Shown here: positions 25,437 to 34,344 of the stretch, piece by piece
How positions within the stretch are numbered: position 1 is the first letter of the stretch
Layout of the letters: the number at the start of each line of letters is the position of its first letter
Assembly (NCBI RefSeq): GCF_039537505.1
Contig: NZ_BAABAQ010000001.1
Span: 806,001 to 870,000 of the forward strand
DNA: 64,000 nt
Reading direction: 5' to 3'
Origin: Streptosporangium oxazolinicum
GTDB lineage: Bacteria; Actinomycetota; Actinomycetes; Streptosporangiales; Streptosporangiaceae
The notes under the pieces: generated by a model
The model's database searches: none
What the model saw: the letters and a program-made list of their open reading frames with translations, nothing else
Told to the model about the DNA's origin: nothing
Program-made: the position numbers and the translations under genes

Positions 25437-25586
25437 GACGCGCTCCTCGCTGGCGTCCCGATCCACGTCGTCGCCGCTCGACCCGGCCATGCCGATCTGT
25501 TCATCACGCTGCGGGTCTACGCCCACATGATCCGAGCGGTGGAAGCCTCCGCGGCTGATGTCTTCGCGGATGCCGTCGGCGAATAG
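25437..25586 (+). pseudogene. tyrosine recombinase (integrase) C-terminal relic 2
   Basis: Open frame of 49 codons to the TAG at 25584-25586. DALLAGVPIHVVAARPGHADLF and LRVYAHMIRAVEASAADVF match the last ~50 residues of actinomycete integrases (box-III His in the PGH, nucleophile Tyr in RVYAHM). The usual LGH reads PGH. Everything upstream, including HxxR, is missing. It is followed by the AAGGCCCCTGA terminator and the att copy at 25672, the same order as intact int-terminator-tRNA at 40446-41791. Confidence 0.78.
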
Positions 25587-25632
25587 GGAAGATGCTCTGT
25601 CAGCAAGAAGCCAGATCGATCAAGAAACCAAG

Positions 25633-25668
25633 AAGGCCCCTGATGGCTAATGCCTGTTCAGGGGCCTT
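25633..25668 (+). terminator. terminator behind integrase relic 2
   Basis: AAGGCCCCTGA and TCAGGGGCCTT form a perfect 11-bp stem. It is nearly the same sequence as the terminator behind the intact integrase (41672-41708), showing that both element ends descend from related elements. Confidence 0.8.
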
Positions 25669-25671
25669 CTC

Positions 25672-25720
25672 GCATGTGTGCGGCCGGAGGTACTCGAAAC
25701 CCCAACCTTCTGATCCGTAG
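25672..25720. other. attL of the AICE (49-bp core)
   Basis: Identical over 49 bp to 41712-41760. The core covers tRNA-Arg nucleotides 32-73 plus 7 bp beyond the 3' end; identity stops at the anticodon loop, as expected for integration at a tRNA 3' half. Confidence 0.92.
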
Positions 25721-26170
25721 ATCCCCAAACGACTTCCGTACCTGTTCATAGCCGTTCGTCATGCAGCAGATGAGAGTCCGGCCGTTCAGATCAGTCCGGT
25801 TTGATCCAATGTCGCACGTCCCGTTGGCTCCCAAGATGGCTCCCAGCATCGAAGCACCGATGGTTTTACAGCGGACCGGTGTTCCTGGCCGCGCTAAGCC
25901 CCTGACCTGCGTATACGGCTTTCACTGCTCTTCTATCAGAGAAGATCCTCCCCCGCATACCTCACGAGAGCGGCCGATCGACCTCGGCGTGCTTAGCGCG
26001 TTCTCGCAGTCCACGTAGGCGGGTCGTACCGACCCCCGTATGTCCTTTCGCCCGTCGGGGGCATCGGTGTCCGAAAACCCGCAGAACCCACCGGTGATGT
26101 GCTTGGCGGACAGATGCGTCAGACCTATTTCCGTATTTCGGTTGCTAGATGCTGCTGTGACCGCTGTGCT
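25721..26170. other. left arm of the AICE, non-coding, with a possible integrase-tail fragment
   Basis: This stretch would be the attP arm of the excised circle. Around 25818-25850 one frame reads SHVPLAPKMAPS, which resembles the tail PLAPRLAP of the intact integrase (residues 389-396); it may be a third, tiny integrase remnant. It should also hold the promoter for the OLD gene. No other gene seen. Confidence 0.4.
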
Positions 26171-28060
26171 GTGAGCGTGCGTATTCGACGGGTGAGAATC
26201 CAGGGGTACCGGTGTCTAAGGGATGTGGACATCCGGTTCGACGACATCACGACGTTCATCGGTCCAAATGGTGTTGGCAAGTCTGCGGTGCTGCGCGCCC
26301 TGGACTGGTTCTTCAACGGTCCTAGCGGTCCTGGACTCACCGATGAGGACGTGTGGGCGGGGCACCAGGAAAAGCGAATCAGCGTCGAGGTGGAGTTCGG
26401 CGAGCTCACCGATCTGGACCGAACCGCGCTCGGCAAGTATGCCGCCGGTGGCGCGGAGACCGTACGGCTCTGGCGGCGGTGGGAGAACGACACCGACAAA
26501 CTGTCGGGGCGAGCAATGGGCTATCCGGCGTTCGACGACGTCCGCGAGCCTGATCGAGCCAGTGAACGGAACGCACGTTACAAAGCACTGCGAGAGGCAC
26601 ATCCCGAGCTCGGACTACCGGCGGCGCGCAGTTCACAGGCGGTCGAGGAGGCGATGTCAGAGTGGGAACGTAAGCACCCCAACGAACTGGTGGCAACTGA
26701 GCTGGCGGCTGACACTCACTTTTTCGGGTTCGCTGGACAGGCAAAGATGACGGGACTGTTCGACTACGTCTTTGTCAGCGCCGACCTGCGGGCGGGTGAA
26801 GAGGGTCGCGACTCCAAAGGCTCGGTTATCGGTCGGATTCTCGACCAGGCCGTCGACCGCACTCAAGCCGAGAAGGATCTGCTCGATCTGCAGACGCTCT
26901 TCAACAACGATCGTCAGGAGATCCACCGCCAGCACTTCGAGGAGCAGCTTGACACACTGTCGGTGCAGCTGACCGACGAGGTAGAGAAGCTGAGCAGCGG
27001 ACGTCGGGTGCGGGTCAGCTCGCACGTTCCCGAACTGCGGTTGCCGCAGGCGCAGTTCCAGATCACCGTTCAGGACGGCACCGCCAGCACCCGACTCGAC
27101 CAGCAAGGGCATGGATTCCAGCGGGCATTGCTCATCACCGCACTGCGACTGCTCGCGGAGAGCAAATCCAGCGAGAACCGCCGGACGGTCTTTCTCGCTA
27201 TCGAGGAGCCGGAGCTGTTCCAACACCCCGTACAGGCCCGCGTGTTCGCAGCTGTGCTGCGCGCACTCGCAGGTAACGCCGACCGTGGCATGCAGATCGC
27301 CTATGCCACGCACAGTCCGTATTTCTTGGAGCCGGAAGGTTTTACCGAGATCCGTCGGCTGACCCGCGCGATCCAGGGCGGTGCGCCGACAGTCATGGTC
27401 GACTCAACCACGCGGAGCGAGATCACTACACGGCTAGATGGAATTCTCCCGGCAAACAAGATTCACCGTCAGCTGATGAAAGTGTGTCTGAGGGAGATCC
27501 CGGAAGCCTTGTTCGCCCGGGCAGTCATCCTCGTAGAGGGGCCTACAGACAAGGGTGTGCTAGAAGGGTGCGGGCTCCGACTGGACCCGCTCAATAAACA
27601 CGGCATCGTAGTGGTTGACGTTGTCGGCAAAAGCAAAATTCCACTGGCGCACGCGATCCTCACCGAACTGAGCGTCCCGACCATGGCGATCTTCGACGGC
27701 GACGCACGCCACGCTGAGCGCAACACCGGGGCGACCCAGGAGAAGATCGACAAGGACACCGAGCAGCACAAGGGCGAGAACCGCAAGCTGCTCGCCTATC
27801 TGGGTGGGACGCTGGCGGACTTCCCGAAGACACATATGTGGAAGGGATACGCAGTTTTCCATGACTCCTTGGAGACCTACCTCGAAGAGGAGTGGCCTGA
27901 GTGGGCGATGGCGAAGAAGCAACTCATCGCTGACGGCGACGGAGTAGACGGGAAGAACGAGGACACCTACCGTCAGGCCGCCGTAGAGGCAGAGACTGAC
28001 CCGCCGACTTTGCTATCTCAGATACTGGTCCAAGCGCTGGCGTTGGCGGCGGACAGTTGA
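26171..28060 (+). CDS. OLD-family endonuclease: ABC-type ATPase fused to TOPRIM domain
   Basis: 629 residues from the GTG at 26171, chosen because the family begins directly (VRIRRVRIQGYRCLRDVDI); in-frame starts at 26099 and 26114 would add a Cys-rich leader. Walker A is GPNGVGKS (31-38). The ABC half continues to a signature-like QGHGFQRALLITAL, Walker B VFLAIEEPE and an ATHSPYFLEP switch. The C-terminal TOPRIM starts at VILVEGPTDKGVLE, with the DxD-type AIFDGDARH following. This single-gene layout is class 1 OLD, as in phage P2 Old, which cuts DNA and blocks other phages. No GajB-type helicase lies beside it, so it is not a Gabija pair. It is cargo at the left end of the AICE. Confidence 0.85.
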   Translation: MSVRIRRVRIQGYRCLRDVDIRFDDITTFIGPNGVGKSAVLRALDWFFNGPSGPGLTDEDVWAGHQEKRISVEVEFGELTDLDRTALGKYAAGGAETVRLWRRWENDTDKLSGRAMGYPAFDDVREPDRASERNARYKALREAHPELGLPAARSSQAVEEAMSEWERKHPNELVATELAADTHFFGFAGQAKMTGLFDYVFVSADLRAGEEGRDSKGSVIGRILDQAVDRTQAEKDLLDLQTLFNNDRQEIHRQHFEEQLDTLSVQLTDEVEKLSSGRRVRVSSHVPELRLPQAQFQITVQDGTASTRLDQQGHGFQRALLITALRLLAESKSSENRRTVFLAIEEPELFQHPVQARVFAAVLRALAGNADRGMQIAYATHSPYFLEPEGFTEIRRLTRAIQGGAPTVMVDSTTRSEITTRLDGILPANKIHRQLMKVCLREIPEALFARAVILVEGPTDKGVLEGCGLRLDPLNKHGIVVVDVVGKSKIPLAHAILTELSVPTMAIFDGDARHAERNTGATQEKIDKDTEQHKGENRKLLAYLGGTLADFPKTHMWKGYAVFHDSLETYLEEEWPEWAMAKKQLIADGDGVDGKNEDTYRQAAVEAETDPPTLLSQILVQALALAADS

Positions 28061-28420
28061 CCCTCTACCCAAGGGACGAACAGTAGGACGGCGTCAGGTC
28101 GCACTGACGTTACTATCCGAGCGTTGGAACTACTGATTGTTCTCAGTGCGCTTCTGCAGAGCTAACACGGCCTGAGCAGTCAACGGTCAGTGACCTTCAG
28201 ACTGCAGTCCGACTGCCTGAACCAGGCCTGACTGCTGCCGCCTTCGGCAATTTTCGGTGTTCCCGCACCGCCATAATGAACCGTGGCCAGCCACGTTGTC
28301 CGGTGGGCCGAGGCTGAGGGACGAAGCCTCGGCCCGTCGATCGCCCCCGACCACGCATAGAGATCAGCCGCAGTCAGGCGATCGTGAGGGTAGCGCTGAC
28401 CATGACACGAGCTTGAATGA
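28061..28420. other. intergenic region between OLD gene and small minus-strand gene
   Basis: Apart from the hairpin at 28305-28335, nothing recognisable. Short CTGA/TCAG-rich words recur around 28140-28240 (for example CTGAGCAGTCAACGGTCAGTG). Confidence 0.4.
28305..28335. terminator. hairpin between convergent genes
   Basis: GGGCCGAGGCT (28305-28315) and AGCCTCGGCCC (28325-28335) form a perfect 11-bp stem. It probably ends the OLD transcript, and also the leftward small gene. Confidence 0.7.
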
Positions 28421-28624
28421 TTACGAGCCTAAGCGCCTGATGAGCTGTCGAATCTTCCGCTCGGATACTCCAGCTGACCGGGCTGCATTGATGAGTTGCT
28501 GACGCTTCTTCTCGTCAGCATTGGTCCAGCGGTCTGGGCTCTTCTTAGGCACATCACGCTTACCAGCACCCACCTTCAGAGCGCTGGACGCCCCTACCTG
28601 AGCATGAACGACGCGCTGTCCCAT
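28421..28624 (-). CDS. small basic protein of unknown function
   Basis: 67 residues, start ATG 28624 with GGGGAG 4 bases upstream, a good ribosome site. The protein is strongly basic with a KRQQLINAARSAGVSERKIRQLIRRLGS C-terminal half that could form a helix-turn-helix and bind nucleic acid; the N-terminal part (GAGKRDVPKKSPDRWTNADEKK) is polar. No family recognised. It lies between two defence loci in the AICE cargo and faces the OLD gene, so it might be a regulator of either, but this is only by position. Confidence 0.55.
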   Translation of the reverse strand: MGQRVVHAQVGASSALKVGAGKRDVPKKSPDRWTNADEKKRQQLINAARSAGVSERKIRQLIRRLGS

Positions 28625-29560
28625 GTATCTCCCCGTTCCAGAGGGTCCTTATACCTGATGTGAATCATCCTCGGTGGAGTACAGAGCTACAAGCCTGTTT
28701 GAACTGCAATCCAAAGACTGTCGACTATCGTCAGGCGATCATGGGAGTTGCATTCGCGGCGGTGCGGCCCCGCTGCGGTGGGTGATGGTCAGGTACGGCG
28801 GCTTCGCGGTGCGTTGGGCGGCCCACAGTCCCGCCGCCGCCCGAGACCGGCGCCCACGCCGCACGCTCGGGCGGCGTTCGGGCGGTGGGCCGTGCGGCGG
28901 CGCGCTGCGCCGCCGCCTTGATACTTATAAGAACAATTCGGCAACGCCCTAAGGACGCTCAGACTAGAAGAGTGGTGCCGTGCAGCTGGCTTGTGTGGTG
29001 TGAGCTGCGCGAATATTTCGCATACCGATGCTGCCCGAGGGGCTATCTCGCGCGCACCTCGCTCTTGTTGCCCTGGCCATCATTGCGCTCGGAGGCAAGC
29101 CGAGCTGAAGCGCAGGGCTGCAGGACCATGCAACCAGGTTGAGATGCGGCACTCCCCTACCAGGGCTGCTCTACCAGGAGTTCCTAGTCAGCAATCGCTC
29201 CAGCCGACGACCCAGCGATCCTCCGCCCCTGCTAACCGAAGTGCTCATTCAACAAAACCTCATGGCGTCCCGAGTGGATCATCGCTGGCTAAGCAGGGCT
29301 ACGAGGTGGCGCTTGCTACTGACATGGAGCCTCTCCCCCACCCGAGCTTTTAACTCACCATCTTGCGCACCTCGGTGTCGGGTGCAAAGCTCTGGCTAGC
29401 AACATATATGAGGATACATGGACAAATCGCCCATATCTTGACAAAAAGATCTACATGGCTCATAGCGGACCGAATCAATTAAGTCTGTAATGCGCGGGTA
29501 CTGCGGAGAGATGTCTAATAGTACTCTTCATGGGAGTGCTCTTAGATAACGAGGAGAGCT
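28625..29560. other. 936-bp region without a recognised gene
   Basis: Base composition changes abruptly inside it: a very GC-rich stretch (28790-28920) with a long hairpin, then falling GC towards the ABC-3C genes. No open frame has a ribosome site and a recognisable domain. It could carry a non-coding RNA or the remains of earlier cargo. Confidence 0.45.
28894..28916. repeat. perfect GC-rich hairpin
   Basis: GCGGCGGCGC and GCGCCGCCGC are perfect 10-bp arms around a 3-base loop, followed by an AT-rich TTGATACTTATAAG. It could be a terminator or the foot of a structured RNA; no gene ends nearby on the plus strand. Confidence 0.6.
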
Positions 29561-30322
29561 GTGGCTACCAGATCGTATTCTGAGCAGACCATTAAGCAGC
29601 TATTCGGATCAACTGCTGGACGATGCTGCTTTCCTGGTTGCGGGAAAAACGTGATACACGCGCAAACCAGGCGAAGTAGCACAGCGATTACAGGTGATAT
29701 CGCCCACATCAAAGCATTCTCCGCAAATGGACCTAGAGCCGACGTGGACCTAGACATCAAAACTAGGAACAGCTTTGAAAACCTTCTGTTATTATGTGCA
29801 GCCTGCCATCGGCTAGTTGATGGTCAGCCAGAAGAATACACGGACGATGTTCTTCTTGCGATAAAGAACAAACATCTGGATTGGATAGCAAGCAGGCTAG
29901 AGCGAGAAATGAACGATATTAGCTTCGCCGAACTAGACCTTATATGCAAGAGGATCATATCCAGCTCTATAGCAGAATCAACTGCTCTCCTTGCGACTCC
30001 GCCAGCAGAAAAACTTGCTTTAAACGGTTTAGGAATGCGAACGGAGAAAAAGATTCGGCTAGGCCTCATGCAGGCACCACAAGTATCACTTTTCCTGACA
30101 AATATGGCTACACATGTGGACGCAGACTTTCCAGCTCGGCTAGTTGCTGGCTTCAGAATGGAGTACCAGAGGTGGTGGGAAGAGGGATTGAGAGGCGACG
30201 ATCTTTTCTTACTCATAGAAATGTTCGCCACAGGAGGCGCGCAAGATTTCGAAAAACAGGCCGCTGGCTTGGCTGTCATCGCGCATCTGTTTCAAGTTTG
30301 CGACCTATTCGAGGCAGCATGA
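29561..30322 (+). CDS. ABC-3C system effector: HNH nuclease with C-terminal system domain
   Basis: 253 residues from GTG 29561 with GAGGAG upstream. The N-terminal HNH endonuclease is complete: CCFPGC (22-27), DIAH with H49, N74 in FENLLLLC, and C79-x-x-C82-H83. The C-terminal half (about 120-253) is a helical domain, including FPARLVAGFRMEYQRWWEEG, expected to bind the partner proteins. In ABC three-component systems an ABC ATPase with a small middle component is thought to sense invasion and release a nuclease effector. Its TGA overlaps the ATG of the next gene (ATGA). GC content here is far below that of the neighbours, a sign of recent transfer. Confidence 0.78.
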   Translation: MATRSYSEQTIKQLFGSTAGRCCFPGCGKNVIHAQTRRSSTAITGDIAHIKAFSANGPRADVDLDIKTRNSFENLLLLCAACHRLVDGQPEEYTDDVLLAIKNKHLDWIASRLEREMNDISFAELDLICKRIISSSIAESTALLATPPAEKLALNGLGMRTEKKIRLGLMQAPQVSLFLTNMATHVDADFPARLVAGFRMEYQRWWEEGLRGDDLFLLIEMFATGGAQDFEKQAAGLAVIAHLFQVCDLFEAA

Positions 30323-30540
30323 TTCTCCCCAATAAGTACATCCAAACATCCCACTCTCTTCTCGGACAAGCCTCAGAAATATTAGTGCTTCGCCGTCAAG
30401 GGTTGAGTGTTTCATCATTGTGGGATGAAGTTCGTAACGCAACATCAATTTCATACGAGCAGTTCATTCTCGCTCTAGATCTTTTGTATGCCATCAATCT
30501 CCTTGACATAAACGAAGGGACTCTTCGTTGGCCTTCATGA
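30319..30540 (+). CDS. ABC-3C middle component
   Basis: 73 residues, ATG overlapping the stop of the HNH gene. NKYIQTSHSLLGQASEILVLRR, then LSVSSLWDEVR and YEQFILALDLLYAINLLDIN, ending in RWPS, matches the small winged-helix middle component of ABC three-component systems (I believe type MC6). It is thought to bridge ATPase and effector. Its TGA overlaps the ATG of the ATPase gene, so all three genes are translationally coupled. Confidence 0.75.
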   Translation: MILPNKYIQTSHSLLGQASEILVLRRQGLSVSSLWDEVRNATSISYEQFILALDLLYAINLLDINEGTLRWPS

Positions 30541-32282
30541 AGATATTGAAAATATACGCAAACAAGCCAACTTTTCGCGAGATTCATCTACAAGATGGAT
30601 TGAATTTGATCGTAGCTGAACGCGCAGATACATCGAGTGAGCACGACAGTCGAAATGGGGTGGGAAAGAGCACCCTCTTGGAGATAATTCACTTCTGCCT
30701 AGGATCATCCGTTAGCAACAAGAGCGTTATAAGCCACTTAAAGGAAACCGACTGGCAGTTCAGCCTTGAGCTTCGAATCGACGATGCAGTTGTTCATGTA
30801 ACAAGGGGTTTTTTGACTCCTAGCCAAGTAATATTGCGTGGCGATATTCATTCTTTGGGGGTAATCGATGAAGCGGAACTATTCCCGCGAACAGAGGCTA
30901 TTTGCACGCTAAAGAGATGGAAAGACTTACTCGGAGCTTTAGTTTTTGGCCTAGATGATCAGGTTCTCACAGAGAGCGCTGCTCCTAGTTTTCGAGCTCT
31001 CATCTCATACTTTGCCCGGTCGGGTCGCGATGCATACATCGATTCTTTTACTACATCCAGGCAGATCAGAACATGGCAAAAGCAAGTCTACAACGCGTAT
31101 TTAGTGGGCCTAAATTGGCATCACGCCTCTAAATGGGAAATGCTTCGAGAGAATGAGAAGCTTGTACGTACATTGACAGCAGCGTCCTCCAAGCGGAGTC
31201 AGTCCGAGATGGCTGATTTGGAAAACGAACGAGTCCGTTTGTCTTCTGAGCGCGAACGGCTTGAAGCGCAGGTCGCCAATTTTAAAGTTGTCCCGGAGTA
31301 TCGAGCTGTTGAAACCGCAGCACGAAATCTAACAAGAAGAATGCGCGAGTTAGCGAACGAGTCATCGATCCTGTCGCAAATGATCGAAAAGTATGAGCTA
31401 CAGATGGAGACAGAGTCTGCAGAGGACCTCAATAAGGTACGACAGATATACGCTGACGTTGGTTTGCTCTTCCCCGATAGGCTCAATCGAGAGCTAGAAC
31501 AGGTGTTGGAATTTCACACAACAGTTACTCGGCATAGACGAGAGTATCTCAGTAACGAGATTATTCGCTTAAGGTCGCAGGTAGATCAGATACAACTGCA
31601 GCTAAGCAGGCTGGACACTGAGCGATCTGAGCAAATGCAGTTACTAAGTGATGGTGGAGCAGTTGAAGAGCTTGGAAATCTCCAGTTTCGCCTCGGCCGA
31701 ACTCTAGAGCGGCTTCATGAAACAGACAAGAAGCTCGCGGGTCTAGAAACCGTGGCTATAGATGAAGCCACTATTGCTTCAGACCGGCAAGCGCTCTTGA
31801 GTAGGGCTGTTATTGATCGTGCTGAACGTCGCCCGCGATGGAGCGCGGTTATTGCGAAGTTTGTGGAAGCTACAGATCATTTATACGAAGAATCGGGAGC
31901 TTTAAATTTCGGACTCAATGAGAATGGATTCACATTTGAAACAAAAATGCCCCGTCAACGCTCTGGCGGCGTTGAAAATATGGCTATATTTGCATACGAT
32001 TTAGCTCTTACGCAAGTATGGTCAACTCGCGAAAATCATCCCGCATTCCTCATTCACGATAGCATCCTCTATGAGGGCGTAGACGAACGACAGATTGCAC
32101 TTGCTCTGCAATACGCAATGACGAAGGGTGAGGCATGCGGTTTTCAGTATCTTGCACTTATTAACAGCGACAACATACCGCGCGCCGACCTTGCCGAATT
32201 AGGCTTGAATTGGCGCAACCACGTTCGACTTGAGCTAAAGGATGATGATCCAGCACACACTCTGCTTGGATACAGGTTTTGA
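30537..32282 (+). CDS. ABC-3C system ATPase, DUF2326 family (SMC/RecN-like)
   Basis: 581 residues from ATG 30537, preferred over a TTG 9 bases earlier because of the ATGA overlap. Walker A is RNGVGKST (39-46). A long central segment (about 205-400) is charged and coiled-coil-like (RVRLSSERERLEAQVANFK), and the C-terminal DUF2326 part carries HPAFLIHDSILYEGVDERQ, the Walker B/D-loop region in this family. The ATPase probably binds DNA ends or structures and triggers the HNH effector. Rare AT-ending codons are frequent, unlike the chromosome on either side. Confidence 0.82.
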   Translation: MKILKIYANKPTFREIHLQDGLNLIVAERADTSSEHDSRNGVGKSTLLEIIHFCLGSSVSNKSVISHLKETDWQFSLELRIDDAVVHVTRGFLTPSQVILRGDIHSLGVIDEAELFPRTEAICTLKRWKDLLGALVFGLDDQVLTESAAPSFRALISYFARSGRDAYIDSFTTSRQIRTWQKQVYNAYLVGLNWHHASKWEMLRENEKLVRTLTAASSKRSQSEMADLENERVRLSSERERLEAQVANFKVVPEYRAVETAARNLTRRMRELANESSILSQMIEKYELQMETESAEDLNKVRQIYADVGLLFPDRLNRELEQVLEFHTTVTRHRREYLSNEIIRLRSQVDQIQLQLSRLDTERSEQMQLLSDGGAVEELGNLQFRLGRTLERLHETDKKLAGLETVAIDEATIASDRQALLSRAVIDRAERRPRWSAVIAKFVEATDHLYEESGALNFGLNENGFTFETKMPRQRSGGVENMAIFAYDLALTQVWSTRENHPAFLIHDSILYEGVDERQIALALQYAMTKGEACGFQYLALINSDNIPRADLAELGLNWRNHVRLELKDDDPAHTLLGYRF

Positions 32283-32465
32283 TGGCTAGAACAGAACAAA
32301 ACCTCGCACTGCTAAGATGCGTAATCATCCACTATCGGGACCAGCTCGTCATAGACCTGAAGACGTGATGAAGACTCTCATCAGGACAAGCTAGCCTTCG
32401 TGATGACATGCGGCTCTATGCTCATGCCCGTGTACGTCAGCGATGTGGGGCGGTAACTTCGCTGT

Positions 32466-33026
32466 GTGGCTACCAACGAAGAGCGGTCGCGGTGGATCGT
32501 GCACGGGGAACGGCTCATCTATGACAACCGGTGGATCCGGCTGGGGCTCGTTGACGTGGCGATCCCGGACGGGGAGCGGTTCGAGCATCACGCGGTGCAT
32601 CTGGATCGGGCGGCGATCGCCGTGGTGGTCGACGAGCAGAACCGGGTGCTGATGATGTGGCGGCACCGGTTCCTGTTCGACCGGTGGGGCTGGGAGCTTC
32701 CCGGCGGCCTTATCGACGCCGGCGAGGAGGCCATCACGACGGCGGCTCGGGAGGTAGAGGAGGAGACGGGGTATCGGCCCAAGGAGATCGAGCCTCTGAT
32801 CACCTATCAGCCGATGGCGGGCATGGTCGACTCCGAGCACAGCCTGTTCCTGGTGCGGGGTGCCGATCTGGTCGGGAGTCCAACCGGAGAGATTGAAGCC
32901 GATCTCATCGAGTGGGTGCCAATGACGGAGATCCCGGCGATGATCGCACGTGGCGACATCTGGACCTCGGGGACGCTGATCGGATTGTTCGCGGCGCGGG
33001 ATCGGCTCAGCGCAACGAGCGGCTGA
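32466..33026 (+). CDS. Nudix hydrolase, Pif-like (AICE transfer-exclusion factor)
   Basis: 186 residues from a GTG. The Nudix box is exact: G-x5-E-x7-REVEEETG within LPGGLIDAGEEAITTAAREV. Upstream VDEQNRVLMMWRHRFLFDRWGWELPGG and downstream EADLIEWVPMTEIPAMI fit an ADP-ribose pyrophosphatase-like Nudix. In pSAM2, the Nudix protein Pif prevents redundant transfer between cells that already carry the element; the position at the edge of this AICE backbone suggests the same role. Its 3' end overlaps the end of the convergent XRE gene by 20 bp. Confidence 0.85.
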   Translation: MATNEERSRWIVHGERLIYDNRWIRLGLVDVAIPDGERFEHHAVHLDRAAIAVVVDEQNRVLMMWRHRFLFDRWGWELPGGLIDAGEEAITTAAREVEEETGYRPKEIEPLITYQPMAGMVDSEHSLFLVRGADLVGSPTGEIEADLIEWVPMTEIPAMIARGDIWTSGTLIGLFAARDRLSATSG

Positions 33027-34224
33027 CGGCTCGGGCGAGTTCCTCGACGCGTCGGCGTTGCCGGCTGGATCCGGTCATCGTGGCGAGGTGCTGGGCGCGT
33101 TGGATGTGGGGTTGGGCGGCGTCGGGCTCTCCGCGGGCGAGGAGGGCATGGCCCAGGTCGCAGCGGACGCCGGATTCGGCGCGGTTGTAGGTGCCGTCCA
33201 TCCCGGCCAGTGCGGAACGCAGGTCCTCGACGGTTCCCGGATCGCCGAAGCGCACCAGGCAACTCCCCCGCCAGCGGGCCAGGTGGTGAGCGTTGACCGA
33301 CAGGTAAGGCATGTCGGGGTCGGCGTCGCCATCGGGCAGGAGCGCGGCGGCCTGTTCCAGGGCGGTGCGGCAGGTCGTCTCGTCACCGAGGATGGCGGCG
33401 CCTTCGGCTTCGGCCGCGGACATCCAGGTGCGGAGCCGGGCGGGGATGCGGTCGCGGTAGGTGGCGTGGATGTACTGGAGGAGTTCGGTGCCTTCGGCTG
33501 GGCGGCCGAGTTCCATCAGGACGTATGCCTGTTCGCCGGAGACGTAGGCGATGAGGGCGGGGTCGTCGGCTTCGCGGGCGGCGGCTTTGGCGTGCTCGTA
33601 ATGATTCCAGGCGTCGTTGAGCGCTCCGGTGTGGATGGCCTGCCATCCGGCCAGTGAGGCGGTCTCGGCCAGGACGTGGGCGAGCTGGGCGCGGATGCCG
33701 GGGCGTACGGCGTGGCGGTGGGCGTCTTCGACGTGGGAGATCTGGGCACGCATCTTGTCGGCGATAGCAATGCCGCCGAGTCGGCGATCCATGAGGCGCA
33801 GGTTGTTGGTGTCGGTGGTGAGGATCATGACCATGGTGGGGTCGATGGCGGCGGCTGCCTCGATCCGGGCCGTCAGTTCCTCGCTCTGCTCCTGGTGGTG
33901 GTCGTCTTGGTTCCCGGTGGGGGATGCGGTGTCGAGGGGTGCCAGGCCGAAGAGCATCCGGGCGTGGTCGGGCAGGCCGAGACCGGTGGCGATGCGCTCG
34001 TAGACGTCCAACTCGGTGATGTGGGACTGATGCCGGCTGATCCGGCTGACGCGTCCCTGGGACATGCCGGTTGCCGCGCCGATGTCCACTTGACTGGCGC
34101 CGGCGTACTTGGCGGCGAGTTTGAAAAGACCGGCTACGTCACGATTTTTGAGGATTTCTCTGCTGTCTTCGCGGCCCCATACTTCGGCCGGGATCTTGAT
34201 CGGCGCGAAAGCGCTCCCGTGCAT
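33007..34224 (-). CDS. XRE-family regulator with TPR-like C-terminal region
   Basis: 405 residues. An HTH of the Cro/C1 type lies at about 35-90 (DVAGLFKLAAKYAGASQVDIGAATGMSQGRVSRISR). The remaining ~300 residues are helical repeats rich in Ala (WNHYEHAKAAAREADDPALIAYVSGEQAYVLMELGRPAEG), like the TPR domains of regulators that answer peptide or ligand signals. Such genes are common next to AICE backbones in actinomycetes. Its target is unknown; control of transfer or of the neighbouring Nudix gene is a reasonable guess. Confidence 0.85.
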   Translation of the reverse strand: MHGSAFAPIKIPAEVWGREDSREILKNRDVAGLFKLAAKYAGASQVDIGAATGMSQGRVSRISRHQSHITELDVYERIATGLGLPDHARMLFGLAPLDTASPTGNQDDHHQEQSEELTARIEAAAAIDPTMVMILTTDTNNLRLMDRRLGGIAIADKMRAQISHVEDAHRHAVRPGIRAQLAHVLAETASLAGWQAIHTGALNDAWNHYEHAKAAAREADDPALIAYVSGEQAYVLMELGRPAEGTELLQYIHATYRDRIPARLRTWMSAAEAEGAAILGDETTCRTALEQAAALLPDGDADPDMPYLSVNAHHLARWRGSCLVRFGDPGTVEDLRSALAGMDGTYNRAESGVRCDLGHALLARGEPDAAQPHIQRAQHLATMTGSSRQRRRVEELARAVSRSLR

Positions 34225-34344
34225 TCCGCCCTCCGGTCATCGGTTCCCGAGGTGGTGCGTCGCTACATGTCAAGACCCTATATGCCTTGGTGGAATATAC
34301 GCGTGGGATAGGTGTGAGAAGTTCTTCCATCGATCCTTTCCGGT

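Noticed and set aside
26171..28060. Gabija or PARIS defence pair
   Set aside because: The ATPase and TOPRIM are in one protein and no UvrD-like helicase or separate TOPRIM gene lies beside it; class 1 OLD fits better.
28991..29399. Two overlapping 85-120-codon frames ahead of the ABC-3C genes
   Set aside because: No ribosome site, no domain, mixed codon use; treated as non-coding.
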